Assembly (NCBI RefSeq): GCF_003065385.1
Contig: NZ_CP023277.1
Coordinates: 1,328,829 to 1,392,828 of the forward strand
Direction: 5' to 3'
DNA from: Polynucleobacter acidiphobus
Lineage (GTDB): Bacteria > Pseudomonadota > Gammaproteobacteria > Burkholderiales > Burkholderiaceae
DNA length: 64,000 bases
Made by a program: the position numbers and the translations under genes. Below are positions 47,996 to 58,470 of the stretch, piece by piece (within the stretch, counting starts at the first letter, position 1; each line of letters begins with the position of its first letter). A model generated the notes under the pieces. It had not been told where the DNA came from. It ran no database searches and worked only from the letters and a program-made list of their open reading frames with translations.

Positions 47996-49594
47996 TTAGC
48001 GTCCAAAATGGGCTTTTGCGTCATACAAAGTTTCTAAAGAAATCGTTGGTAAACCGCGTTCAATCGCAAAGCGCTCGGTATTACGTTTTGCTTTACCACG
48101 CACAAAGAATGGGATCTTATTGAGCTCTTTCTGTGCTTCTGGCTCCCACACACTGTCGGTCACTGGGGCGCCGTTAGCCACCGCCACCTCTGGAACCGGT
48201 GTAGGCTCAGACGCGACATTCGCCTCATTCGCGGAAGTGCGGTGATGCCCATGGCCCAAATGCGACGGGGCTGCGCCATCATGAAACTCAAAGTCCTCAC
48301 GGAACATCCCAATCAAGTGCTCTTCTAAGCCCATCATTAATGGATGGACCCAGGTATCAAAGAGAACATTGGCTCCCTCAAATCCCATTTGTGGCGAGTA
48401 ACGTGCTGGGAAGTCCTGCACATGAATTGGTGCTGAGATCACAGCGCATGGAATCTTGAGACGTTTTGCGATATGACGCTCCATCTGACTACCCAAGATC
48501 AACTCGGGCTGTAACTCGGTAATGCGTTGCTCGACCTCTAGGTAATCATCTGTAATCAAAGCTTCAATGCCATACTGGCTTGCTGCCTCTCGTACTTCCC
48601 TAGCTAACTCTCGGCTATAGGTACCAAGACCAACAACCTGGAAGCCCATTTCCTGCGATGCGACTTTTGCCGCTGCAATCGCATGGGTTGCGTCACCAAA
48701 AATGAAGACGCGTTTATTGGTTAAATAGGTTGAGTCAACCGACAAGGCGTACCAGCGAGCACGCGAGCGCTTAGTTAGCTCATCAATATCGCAATGGATT
48801 TGCGCAAGGGCGCACACCTCTTCGATAAAGGCGCGCGTTGCATTAAATCCGATCGGAATAGTTTTGGTACTGGGTTGACCAAAGTTTTTACTCAACCACT
48901 GGGCTGCACTATTGGCCACTTCAGGATAGAGCACCACGTTAAAGTCTGCCTCATGCAAGCGTGAAATATCTTCAGGTTTAGCTCCCAAAGGTGCAACCAC
49001 GTTCACGCGTACACCAATCTGTCGCAGCAGCCTCCGAATCTCGACTAAATCATCGCGATGCCGAAATCCTAAGGCAGTTGGTCCCAAGATATTGCAACTT
49101 GGCGGCAATCCAGCGGCCCGTGGTTTGCGCTTCTCTCCAGGCGGTAAAACATAGTCTTTGCCTAGCATGCGCACCATTTGATAAAAAGTTTCTGCCGCAC
49201 CCCAGTTCTCTTTCTTCTGGTAGGCAGGCAATTCCAATGGCAATACGGGAACCGATAATTGCAAGGCAGCTGCTAATCCACCTGGATCATCCTGAATTAA
49301 CTCTGCGGTACACGACGCACCTACCATGAGTAGGTCGGGCTTAAAACGTGCATAGGCAGAACGCGCTGCATCTTTGAACAACTCAGCGGTATCGCCCCCA
49401 AGATCACGCGCCTGAAAGGTGGTGTAGGTCACCGGTGGGCGCTTGTTCATGCGCTCGATCATGGTGAAGAGCAAATCCGCGTAGGTATCGCCTTGCGGTG
49501 CATGCAAGACGTAATGCACACCCTCCATTGCGGTTGCGATACGCATTGCGCCGATGTGAGGAGGTCCTTCGTAGGTCCAGAGCGTTAATTTCAT
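47996..49594 (-). CDS. bchB: Light-independent protochlorophyllide reductase subunit B
   Basis: NifK-like catalytic subunit that together with BchN holds the 4Fe-4S cluster and the protochlorophyllide site. [20 protein letters not shown] start, [17 protein letters not shown] near 95, [23 protein letters not shown] near 190, a His/Ala-rich linker near 420-440, and a C-terminal domain ending [13 protein letters not shown]. 532 residues. 8 bases after bchN. Confidence 0.97.
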   Translation of the reverse strand: MKLTLWTYEGPPHIGAMRIATAMEGVHYVLHAPQGDTYADLLFTMIERMNKRPPVTYTTFQARDLGGDTAELFKDAARSAYARFKPDLLMVGASCTAELIQDDPGGLAAALQLSVPVLPLELPAYQKKENWGAAETFYQMVRMLGKDYVLPPGEKRKPRAAGLPPSCNILGPTALGFRHRDDLVEIRRLLRQIGVRVNVVAPLGAKPEDISRLHEADFNVVLYPEVANSAAQWLSKNFGQPSTKTIPIGFNATRAFIEEVCALAQIHCDIDELTKRSRARWYALSVDSTYLTNKRVFIFGDATHAIAAAKVASQEMGFQVVGLGTYSRELAREVREAASQYGIEALITDDYLEVEQRITELQPELILGSQMERHIAKRLKIPCAVISAPIHVQDFPARYSPQMGFEGANVLFDTWVHPLMMGLEEHLIGMFREDFEFHDGAAPSHLGHGHHRTSANEANVASEPTPVPEVAVANGAPVTDSVWEPEAQKELNKIPFFVRGKAKRNTERFAIERGLPTISLETLYDAKAHFGR

Positions 49595-49602
49595 GAACTC
49601 TC

Positions 49603-51392
<1,790 letters not shown>

Positions 51393-51431
51393 GTGCATTT
51401 TTCCTTACGCAGCCTGGCTCCTATATAAATA

Positions 51432-51449
51432 TGTAAACCTAAGTTTACG
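51432..51449. promoter_or_regulatory. Near-consensus PpsR/CrtJ-type site
   Basis: TGT-N12-ACG with extended symmetry TGTAAAC/GTTTACG. It differs from the TGT-N12-ACA consensus only in its last base. It lies 40 bases to the bchF side of the perfect site, so cooperative binding is possible. Confidence 0.55.
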
Positions 51450-51489
51450 CTTTTTTATGTAGACAAATCTAGGAATTAACCCTTATAAA

Positions 51490-51507
51490 TGTCAAATTAT
51501 TTTGACA
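51490..51507. promoter_or_regulatory. Perfect PpsR/CrtJ binding palindrome
   Basis: TGTC-N10-GACA, the full consensus for the redox-responsive repressor PpsR/CrtJ, encoded 1.1 kb away as ppsR. Its arms TGTCAA/TTGACA double as -35 hexamers on each strand, so one bound repressor could block both divergent promoters. Confidence 0.82.
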
Positions 51508-51676
51508 GTTTAGGTTCCTAGTGGTAAACCTTATGGAAATTGGTCAAAAAAGGAAGGTTTTTGGCCTGGATTAGCCTATTTTTAGTTGGATTTCTAGGAA
51601 GAATTACCTGAAAAAAGGTGCTTGGAATGCAATAAATATTGCATCGCAACATATGTAAATGGCTTAGGGGTCAAGA

Positions 51677-52573
51677 GTGGATCAATTTAATCTACCGAGA
51701 AACGGTAATGAGGCATCAGAAGGCAAGGAAGGCCAAACATGGCACAGAAAACCACGCTTCAATACCCAGATTTCCAAGAAAGTGGATTCATCCACCTCCC
51801 ATGAGCTCACCAATCTACTTAATAAAACCATCGAGGCACAAATTATTCCCCGCCTCCTAATGCAACATGGCCACAACCCCCCGGACGTTGATTCGGGGAA
51901 AGCTGGGGTGCCGATATCCAGCGATGAGGTCAAACACTTTGCTGAATTGCTCATTCATAGCTCGAACGATATTTGCCTTGGATATATTCAAGCCTTGCGT
52001 CTTGAAGGTCGAGACTTAAATGAGATCTATCTCGACTTAATTGCACCGGCAGCAAGGCGCTTAGGCTGTTATTGGGAACTGGATGAGCAGAGTTTTACAA
52101 CCGTGACCCTCGCGCTAGGTCGAGTTCAGCGAATCATGCAAGAACTTAGTCCGGACTTTCGGAATAACGAAAGCGAATACAAAACCCTCTCAGGGAGAGC
52201 CTTGTTATTTGCAATGCCCCACTCGCAACACACCATGGGTGTGTTGATGTTGAGCGAATTCTTTATCCAAGCAGGCTGGGATGTCACGACAGTAGCCAAC
52301 CCCTCTGGCGAGGAAATACTTACGCTTTGCCGTGAGCAAGCATTTGACATTGTGGGAATCTCAATTTCATATGAGCTGCAATGGGATGCCATGCAGGAAT
52401 TGGTTCAAGCGATCCGCACATGTTCGGCTAACTCCCAAATTGGGATTATGGCCGGGGGTGCACTCTTTAATGCCAAGCCAGAATTAATGGATCGATGCGC
52501 TGCTGACATTTGCACCTTGAGCGCCCCAGATGCAGTGATTGCCGCTGAGAATATCTTAAAATCGCGTGTTTAA
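51677..52573 (+). CDS. ppaA: PpaA/AerR-type B12-binding antirepressor
   Basis: Cobalamin-binding partner of PpsR that modulates repression of photosynthesis genes with oxygen and light. N-terminal helical part with EVKHFAELLIHSSNDICLGYIQALRLEGRDLNEIYLDLIAPAARRLGCYWELDE, then the B12 domain with SQHTMGVLMLSEFFIQAGWDVTTV (the His is a likely axial or contact residue) and GISISYELQWDAMQEL. 298 residues. GTG start with AGGGGT before it. It lies 25 bases upstream of ppsR, the typical aerR-crtJ order. Confidence 0.9.
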   Translation: MDQFNLPRNGNEASEGKEGQTWHRKPRFNTQISKKVDSSTSHELTNLLNKTIEAQIIPRLLMQHGHNPPDVDSGKAGVPISSDEVKHFAELLIHSSNDICLGYIQALRLEGRDLNEIYLDLIAPAARRLGCYWELDEQSFTTVTLALGRVQRIMQELSPDFRNNESEYKTLSGRALLFAMPHSQHTMGVLMLSEFFIQAGWDVTTVANPSGEEILTLCREQAFDIVGISISYELQWDAMQELVQAIRTCSANSQIGIMAGGALFNAKPELMDRCAADICTLSAPDAVIAAENILKSRV

Positions 52574-52598
52574 GAAAAACCAATAAAAGACCGAGATC

Positions 52599-54014
52599 GT
52601 GACCAACATTGCCAGCACCGCTCACACTTTTGGGCAACTCAACCCCGAAGAGATTGCCAATCTCGTCGAGGCTTCGGCAGACATCTCGCTCACCCTTAAT
52701 TCAGCGGGTGTGATTCAGAGTATTGCATTTGGTAATCCCGATTTACGAAGTCCTAACCTAGAAAACTGGGTTGGTAAATCCTGGGTCGATGTGGTAACAG
52801 TAGAGAGTCGTCCGAAGATTCAGGCGCTCTTAACGGATGCCAATGAATCCTCCCTCTCGCGCTTTCGGCAAATTAATGTTGCGATGCCGGGCGCCAGTGA
52901 TTTGCCCCTCCTCTGCGCAACGCTGAAAATTGGAAGCACGGGGCAGATTATTGCGCTCGCTCGTGATTTACGCGAGATCTCTCTCCTACAACAACGCTTA
53001 GTCGATGCACAGCAGGCGATTGAACGTGATTACACCCGCCTACGTCAGCTTGAAACGCGTTATCGCGTTTTATTTGAGATGGCTTCCGAGGCCGTATTGG
53101 TACTTGACGCAAATACGTTCAAGATTGTTGAGGCCAACCCTCGTGCTGCTGATTTGCTCAATGAATCGATTAAAAAGCTCAATGGTCGCTCCCTAATCGA
53201 CTATTTAGCCAAGGGCGATCGCATTCAGGCGCAATCATTACTCAGTAAGGTTGCCTATACGAGCACTGCGGCTGACCTCAGCACTCAGCTTTTAAATGGC
53301 CAAGAGGCATTTTTATCGGCCGCTCCATTTCGCAATGAAAATCAATCCTTACTACTAATCACGATTAAGCGCTCAGGTGAATTTGTTGACCGTCAAGATG
53401 CAGGCGCCCAATCATTAGTGATCCAAGCGCTTGAGAATGCGCCCGATGGCTTTATCGTGACCAACTCAGCCGGAAAAATATTAACAGCCAATCAAGCCTT
53501 CTTGCGTCTGATCATGGCTGATAAGCTTGATCAAATCTTGAATGAGCCCCTTGAGCGCTGGCTTGAGCGTTCGAGTGTCGATTTACGCGTCATGCTCTCT
53601 AATCTTCAAGAAAAAGGATCCATTAAGTTATTTGCAACCTCGATTCGAGACTCGTTTGGTACTTTGCATCCGGTTGAGATTTCCGCGGTGTCGGTTGCTT
53701 ACCCACATGCATGCTTAGGATTTACGATTCGTGAGGTTGGCTCACGCATTCGCTCAAAGATACAACCCGAAGAATCGATTACACGTTCGAGCGAAGAACT
53801 CACGCAACTGGTTGGTCGCTTACCCTTAAAAGAAATTATTAATGAGACCACCGATCTGATTGAGCAGCTTTGCATTAAAGCTGCGCTCGAGCTCACACGT
53901 GGCAATCGGGTCTCTGCTTCAGAGATGCTGGGCCTCTCACGGCAAAGTCTTTACATTAAGTTGCGTAAATACAATCTGAGCGATCAAAGCAAAGATAGCG
54001 ACATCGAGGAATAA
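52599..54014 (+). CDS. ppsR: Transcriptional regulator PpsR/CrtJ
   Basis: Redox-responsive repressor of bacteriochlorophyll, carotenoid and antenna genes. Three PAS-like regions (about 20-130, 155-265, 275-385; for example RYRVLFEMASEAVLVLDANTFKIVEANPRAADLL) and a C-terminal Fis-type helix-turn-helix (EMLGLSRQSLYIKLRKYNL). 471 residues. GTG start. No Cys appears just before the helix-turn-helix in this copy (GNRVSASEMLG), where Rhodobacter CrtJ/PpsR carries a redox Cys, so sensing may differ; this comparison is from memory of the family. Confidence 0.93.
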   Translation: MTNIASTAHTFGQLNPEEIANLVEASADISLTLNSAGVIQSIAFGNPDLRSPNLENWVGKSWVDVVTVESRPKIQALLTDANESSLSRFRQINVAMPGASDLPLLCATLKIGSTGQIIALARDLREISLLQQRLVDAQQAIERDYTRLRQLETRYRVLFEMASEAVLVLDANTFKIVEANPRAADLLNESIKKLNGRSLIDYLAKGDRIQAQSLLSKVAYTSTAADLSTQLLNGQEAFLSAAPFRNENQSLLLITIKRSGEFVDRQDAGAQSLVIQALENAPDGFIVTNSAGKILTANQAFLRLIMADKLDQILNEPLERWLERSSVDLRVMLSNLQEKGSIKLFATSIRDSFGTLHPVEISAVSVAYPHACLGFTIREVGSRIRSKIQPEESITRSSEELTQLVGRLPLKEIINETTDLIEQLCIKAALELTRGNRVSASEMLGLSRQSLYIKLRKYNLSDQSKDSDIEE

Positions 54015-54015
54015 G

Positions 54016-54702
54016 ATGTCTTCACAGGTAGCAGTCATGAGCTTGGTCAGCATCCAACCGCAAGCCAAACTCGCCGGCATTGCACGCCTGATGTTCAACC
54101 GATTTAGCAGCTATCGACCAAGTGGCTTGTTGTTCCAAAAGCATATGGGGTCTGGGAAAAATGCCGGGTTTTCGGTAAATCCCAGTGGAACCCATCAGGG
54201 TCTATTTAGCCTCTTTGATTCTTTGGAGCATGCAAATACATTTGTTCGTGAGTCGCCCTTGCTAAAGTGGTATCAAGACCACGCCCATGAACTATTTACC
54301 GTCAAGCTTCGTGCCTATTCAGTCAAAGGGCAATGGTCTGGTCATCAATTGAGCGAGTCCATTGCTCAACCGGGCTCGGGGCCAATCGCCTCACTCACGC
54401 GGGCATCGATTAAGCCTTCAAAAGCAGTATCGTTTTGGACCAAGGCACCACCCGCAGAAGTGGATTTATTGCATACCGATGGCTGCCTGATCTCTGCAGG
54501 TGTTGGTGAGGCGCCGATCCTTCGGCAGGCTACATTTACCATCTGGGAATCTCAAGCTGCCATGGATGCCTATGCCCGCTCTGGTGCGCACTTAGCAGCC
54601 ATCAAATCAGCCATGCAAGGGCAATACTTTTCTGAATCGATGTTTGTACGCTTTCAGCCATTTGAGGCAACCGGAACTTGGAAAGGAAGAAGGCTTGCCT
54701 AA
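54016..54702 (+). CDS. crtA: Spheroidene monooxygenase
   Basis: Adds a keto group to spheroidene-type carotenoids in an oxygen-dependent reaction. VAVMSLVSIQPQAKLAGIARLMFNR, FQKHMGSGKNAGFSVNPSGTHQGLFSLFD, AVSFWTKAPP and TFTIWESQAAMDAYA match the CrtA pattern. 228 residues, close to other CrtA. It begins 1 base after ppsR stops, so the regulator and carotenoid genes share a transcript. Confidence 0.9.
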   Translation: MSSQVAVMSLVSIQPQAKLAGIARLMFNRFSSYRPSGLLFQKHMGSGKNAGFSVNPSGTHQGLFSLFDSLEHANTFVRESPLLKWYQDHAHELFTVKLRAYSVKGQWSGHQLSESIAQPGSGPIASLTRASIKPSKAVSFWTKAPPAEVDLLHTDGCLISAGVGEAPILRQATFTIWESQAAMDAYARSGAHLAAIKSAMQGQYFSESMFVRFQPFEATGTWKGRRLA

Positions 54703-56242
54703 GTCCCTTGGTAATCAACCCATTGTGGTGATCGGTGGAGGCATCGGTGGCTTAGTGAGTGCTCTAGACCTTGCTTGCGCGGGTCTTGAGGTCATCGTGG
54801 TCGAGAAAGAACAACGGCTCGGGGGCAAGATTCGGCAAATTGACTGTGCCGGTCATGGAGTGGATTCTGGGCCTACGGTATTTACTATGCGCTGGGTCTT
54901 TGATGGCATCTTTGCTAATGCAGGCTCTCGACTGGAAGATGCGTTGCGGATTGAGCCACTCAAAATTTTAGCCCGCCACGCATGGAGCAAATCCGAGCGT
55001 TTAGATCTCTTTGCCAATCGTGATGAATCAGCGAAAGCAATTGAGAATTTTGCAGGTGCTGCGGAGGCACGGCGTTTCATTGACTTTTGTGAGCAAACCC
55101 GCAAACTCTATCGCGCCTTAGAAAAACCCTATCTGTTGTCGCAACGCCCCTCCATGATGGGCATGATGAGTGATTTAGGACCGACCGGCTCAAAAGCCCT
55201 TTATGAAATTGGTCTATTTAATGATCTTTGGAAAAGTTTAGGTCGATACTTTAAAGACCCGCGCTTGCATCAACTCTTTGGTCGCTATGCAACTTACTGC
55301 GGTTCCTCACCGTTTCAGGCGCCCGCGACCCTGATGCTCATCGCTGATGTGGAAATGCAAGGTGTATGGGCGGTGCAAGGTGGCATGATCGCCATTACGC
55401 AAGCACTCACTGATCTGGCGAGCGCCAAAGGGGTGCGCTTTATCTGCGGCGTGAACTGCGAAGAGATTTTGCAACGAAATCGCAAGATCTCAGGAGTGCG
55501 CTTAAGTAATGGTGAGACGATTCAAACGCAAGCCGTTATCTTTAATGGTGATGCCATGGCCCTGCAAACGGGATTACTCGGCGAGGCCAATCGCCAAGCG
55601 TCCCCAATCACGCAAACCACCCGCTCGCTATCCGCAATCACCTGGTCAATGTACGCAAAGCCAAAAGGTTTTCCTCTAATTCGGCACAACGTATTCTTTG
55701 ACTCGGACTACGATAGTGAGTTCACGGATATCTTCTATCGCAAGCGTTTGCCACAAAAGCCAACGGTTTACATTTGCGCCCAAGATCAAACCGATCATCA
55801 TCTTTCGCACCCCGATGGAGAGCGACTCTTGTGTTTAGTCAATGCGCCAGCCACTGGAGATCACCAACAACCCACCCTATCTGAGATTGAATCATGTCAA
55901 GAAAAATCCCTTTCCCTGCTCGAACATTGTGGCCTCAATCTCTCCTTAGCGGATGCAGCCGTGACGCGCACTACGCCACAGGACTTTCATCGTCTCTTTC
56001 CGGCAACGGGTGGGGCTCTTTATGGCCAAGCCAATCACGGCTGGATGGATACCTTTCGTCGGCCAGCAGCTCAAACAGCGATACCGGGTCTATATCTAAC
56101 GGGGGGCAGCGCGCATCCGGGAGCGGGAGTACCCATGGCAGCCCTTTCGGGTCGTATGGCGGCCGCAACCCTGATGGGTCACCTCGGTTTGACCAGGCGG
56201 TCGGGTCGGGTGCTTATCTCTGGTGGTACGTCGACGCCTTAA
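54695..56242 (+). CDS. crtD: Methoxyneurosporene/hydroxyneurosporene dehydrogenase CrtD
   Basis: FAD-dependent desaturase of the CrtI/CrtD family acting on hydroxylated or methoxylated carotenoids. VVIGGGIGGLVSALDLACAGLEVIVVEKEQRLGGKIRQI at the N-terminus, GHGVDSGPTVFTMRWVFDGIF, and C-terminal GLYLTGGSAHPGAGVPMAALSGRMAAATL. The TTG at 54695, after AAGGAAG and overlapping crtA by 8 bases, is preferred to the ATG at 54644 inside crtA. About 515 residues. Its 3' end overlaps sequence with crtC homology in another frame. Confidence 0.9.
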   Translation: MPKSLGNQPIVVIGGGIGGLVSALDLACAGLEVIVVEKEQRLGGKIRQIDCAGHGVDSGPTVFTMRWVFDGIFANAGSRLEDALRIEPLKILARHAWSKSERLDLFANRDESAKAIENFAGAAEARRFIDFCEQTRKLYRALEKPYLLSQRPSMMGMMSDLGPTGSKALYEIGLFNDLWKSLGRYFKDPRLHQLFGRYATYCGSSPFQAPATLMLIADVEMQGVWAVQGGMIAITQALTDLASAKGVRFICGVNCEEILQRNRKISGVRLSNGETIQTQAVIFNGDAMALQTGLLGEANRQASPITQTTRSLSAITWSMYAKPKGFPLIRHNVFFDSDYDSEFTDIFYRKRLPQKPTVYICAQDQTDHHLSHPDGERLLCLVNAPATGDHQQPTLSEIESCQEKSLSLLEHCGLNLSLADAAVTRTTPQDFHRLFPATGGALYGQANHGWMDTFRRPAAQTAIPGLYLTGGSAHPGAGVPMAALSGRMAAATLMGHLGLTRRSGRVLISGGTSTP

Positions 56243-56268
56243 GCGATGATGGTCAGCATGGTCTGGTC

Positions 56269-57111
56269 ATGATTGCGTTTGTAGGAAGCGTGTTCTCCCC
56301 CTACTATGCATTAGCACGCCGTCGCCACGCCCAAGTCAATCCAGAAAACCATTGCGCGATTAATTTAGCGATCTATAGTCCGGGTAATAAACGCTGGACT
56401 ATGACCGAGCGAAGTGCAGCGAGTATTTCTCGGAATCAAACCGAGTTTGTGATTGGACCCAGCAGCCTGCATTGGAATGGTGATCATTTGCGGGTTGATT
56501 TTGTGGAGCGGGCCGTTCCCTTTGGTCAACGCGTCCTTGGGCATTTCAAACTATACCCAAAGCAATTATTTAATTTCTCGACCCATCTGGATGATCAGCA
56601 TAAGCATCGCTGGGGGCCATTAGCACCTAGCGCGCGCATCGAGGTTGAACTAGAGTCTCCCAAAATCAAGTGGCAAGGCAATGCCTATTTTGATTCCAAT
56701 GAAGGAGATGAACCGATTGCAATTCCGTTTAAAGATTGGGATTGGTCACGTGCTCAGTTAAGTGGAGAGCGTACTGCTGTCATTTATGATGTTCGCCAAC
56801 GTAATGGGGTGGAGCGAGTCTTAGGACTGATTTTTACTCCCGATGGACGCATTGAGCACTTTGAGCCCCCTCCCCGCCAAGCTCTACCCAAAACTGGTTG
56901 GCGGATTCAGAGGCAAATGCGTAACCCGAAAGATGCTCAACTAAAAATACTGGAAACCCTGGAAGACACTCCATTTTATGCGCGCTCGGTTCTCAGTAGC
57001 GAGCTACTCGGTGAGCAGGTCACTTCATTTCATGAGACGCTCGATGTTCCAAGACTCTCATCCTGGGCCGTACAGTTTATGCTTCCTTGGCGGATGCCGA
57101 GGGTTAGGTAA
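56269..57111 (+). CDS. crtC: Hydroxyneurosporene synthase (carotenoid 1,2-hydratase) CrtC, unclear 5' end
   Basis: Hydrates the terminal double bond of acyclic carotenoids. MIAFVGSVFSPYYALARRR, NHCAINLAIYSPGNKRWTMTER and QTEFVIGPSSLHWNGDHLRVDF are CrtC hallmarks. The first usable ATG is 56269, giving 280 residues. The family sequence also covers GAYLWWYVDALSDDGQHG, encoded upstream in the same frame (56209-56262) but with no ATG, GTG or TTG until 55927/55894, deep inside crtD. So the true start is uncertain, or a 1-base shift relative to the ATG at 56174 has occurred. See finding. Confidence 0.85.
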   Translation: MIAFVGSVFSPYYALARRRHAQVNPENHCAINLAIYSPGNKRWTMTERSAASISRNQTEFVIGPSSLHWNGDHLRVDFVERAVPFGQRVLGHFKLYPKQLFNFSTHLDDQHKHRWGPLAPSARIEVELESPKIKWQGNAYFDSNEGDEPIAIPFKDWDWSRAQLSGERTAVIYDVRQRNGVERVLGLIFTPDGRIEHFEPPPRQALPKTGWRIQRQMRNPKDAQLKILETLEDTPFYARSVLSSELLGEQVTSFHETLDVPRLSSWAVQFMLPWRMPRVR

Positions 57112-57121
57112 ATAACGTTTA

Positions 57122-57146
57122 TTAAGATACCTTAAGTTAATTTTTT
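57122..57146 (+). terminator. Weak terminator-like hairpin after crtC
   Basis: Stem TTAAG/CTTAA with loop ATAC and a T-rich stretch, 10 bases after the crtC stop and overlapping the end of the opposing small gene. The stem is short and AT-rich, so this is tentative. Confidence 0.3.
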
Positions 57147-57359
57147 GTATAAATCATCAAACTCTTTGATGCTAGCTGCAAAATGAACTATTGGATCCTC
57201 TTTTGATATTGTTGGTATTTTTTGATCTAAATACACGCTTAAGGCCTCATTCACAATGACTGACAAATCAACACTATTCTGCTTGGAAAGCGTATTGAGC
57301 TTGAATAGATTTTCAGGACTTAATTGAATAGAAATTTTTTTGCTTTGCTCATTATTCAT
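57132..57359 (-). CDS. Small ribbon-helix-helix-like protein, orphan antitoxin candidate
   Basis: About 75 residues. The N-terminus SKKISIQLSPENLFKLNTLSKQNSVDLSVIVNEALSVYLDQK has the strand-helix-helix pattern of CopG/RHH DNA-binding proteins; the acidic tail (HFAASIKEFDDLYKKLT) could bind a partner. ATG at 57359. No toxin gene is next to it. The gene is clearly AT-richer than its neighbours, which suggests recent arrival. It sits between crtC and crtB, breaking the carotenoid block. Confidence 0.65.
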   Translation of the reverse strand: MNNEQSKKISIQLSPENLFKLNTLSKQNSVDLSVIVNEALSVYLDQKIPTISKEDPIVHFAASIKEFDDLYKKLT

Positions 57360-57408
57360 GAGCAAAATTTTCTATAGTTATCGGGAAATGTCAATAAAGG
57401 TATTAGAA

Positions 57409-58470
57409 CTAATTAGCCTGAAAGCGTTCGTGCGTACTTATTTCTGCCTCCCGCTTTCGCTCCTCAACGCGCTCGAGCAAATCAACAACCCAAGTCATTC
57501 GCTCGTAGATGGTTCCGCCGTAATGTCGAATATGCGGGGTTTTATTGACTGCCTCAATCAAGAACTGAATCGATGGATGCGCTTGGGGGTTAAAACGTCG
57601 GATCGAGAACTTCGCAATGATGGCTGATGTTGCATGCGTCAATAGGATCAGCTTGCGCTGCTTCGAGACCACGGCCCTGACCGACACGGAGTCAAGGTTA
57701 AGGCGCTCAACTTCACGCCCAATTTCGGCATAAATGAGGCGCGCTGCAGCAATCGCTGGGCGACAATCCCACGGTAAATCACTGATACCAATTTCAGCTT
57801 GGGTGTAGAGTTTGTCGGCCTCCTTGAGAAGCCGCGCCACTACGCGTGAGATTTCCTCATTAAATTGTGGGTTTGCTAACCACTCCTTGGGATCAAGCCC
57901 CTCTTCATGCATCCACTCAATGGGTAAATAGATCCTGCCGTTCATGGCATCTTCACCGACATCGCGTGCAATATTGGTTAACTGCATAGCAAGGCCAAGC
58001 TCACAAGCGCGTGCGACGGTCTCGGGCTCGCGTTTTCCCATGATCAAACACATCATGGCACCAACCGTGCCAGCGACTCGCGAGCAGTAATCGAGCAGTT
58101 CATCAAAGGTCTCGTAGGTACGGTATTGCGTATCCCAGGCATACCCCTCAATCAATGCGAGTGGTAATTCTTTAGGAATATCAAAGGCACGCACCACCTC
58201 TGCCAAAGCCCGATCTGCCGCTTCATCCATGGGCTGACCTAAGTAGATAGCATCCAATCGCTCTTGAAGCGTGATGATGGATTGCTCAGTTGCGTCCGCG
58301 GCATCAGCAATATCATCGGTGATCCGACAAAATGCATACAGTGCTGTAGCGGGATCGCGCACACGACTAGGCAATACGCGCGAGGCAGCAAAGAAGGATT
58401 TGGAGCCATCGCGCATGGTTTCTACACACTCATTGAGATCTTGGTCAAAACGTTTTGAGCTGCGGTTCAT
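57409..58470 (-). CDS. crtB: 15-cis-phytoene synthase
   Basis: Condenses two geranylgeranyl diphosphates into phytoene, the first carotenoid step. Asp-rich motifs RITDDIADAAD (about residues 50-60) and TNIARDVGEDAMNGRIYLP (about 185-203). 353 residues, slightly longer than usual (about 300-345) because of a C-terminal extension. Start overlaps crtI stop (ATGA). Confidence 0.95.
   Translation of the reverse strand: MNRSSKRFDQDLNECVETMRDGSKSFFAASRVLPSRVRDPATALYAFCRITDDIADAADATEQSIITLQERLDAIYLGQPMDEAADRALAEVVRAFDIPKELPLALIEGYAWDTQYRTYETFDELLDYCSRVAGTVGAMMCLIMGKREPETVARACELGLAMQLTNIARDVGEDAMNGRIYLPIEWMHEEGLDPKEWLANPQFNEEISRVVARLLKEADKLYTQAEIGISDLPWDCRPAIAAARLIYAEIGREVERLNLDSVSVRAVVSKQRKLILLTHATSAIIAKFSIRRFNPQAHPSIQFLIEAVNKTPHIRHYGGTIYERMTWVVDLLERVEERKREAEISTHERFQAN

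Larger units (their letters stand above)
51399..51676. other. Divergent bchF/ppaA control region
   Basis: 278 AT-rich bases without a gene. It holds a perfect PpsR-type palindrome (51490-51507), a near match (51432-51449), and the inverted repeat TGCAAT-AAAT-ATTGCA (51628-51643). Outward -35-like TTGACA hexamers lie within the palindrome on both strands; a -10 candidate TAGATT lies 18 bases downstream toward bchF, and a weak TAAACC 17 bases downstream toward ppaA. Confidence 0.75.

Noticed and set aside
55894..56268. Long 5' extension of the crtC frame
   Set aside because: Most of it is the crtD sequence read in another frame (Ser/Gly-rich nonsense), apart from the last ~25 codons that have real CrtC homology; so 55894 is not accepted as the start.
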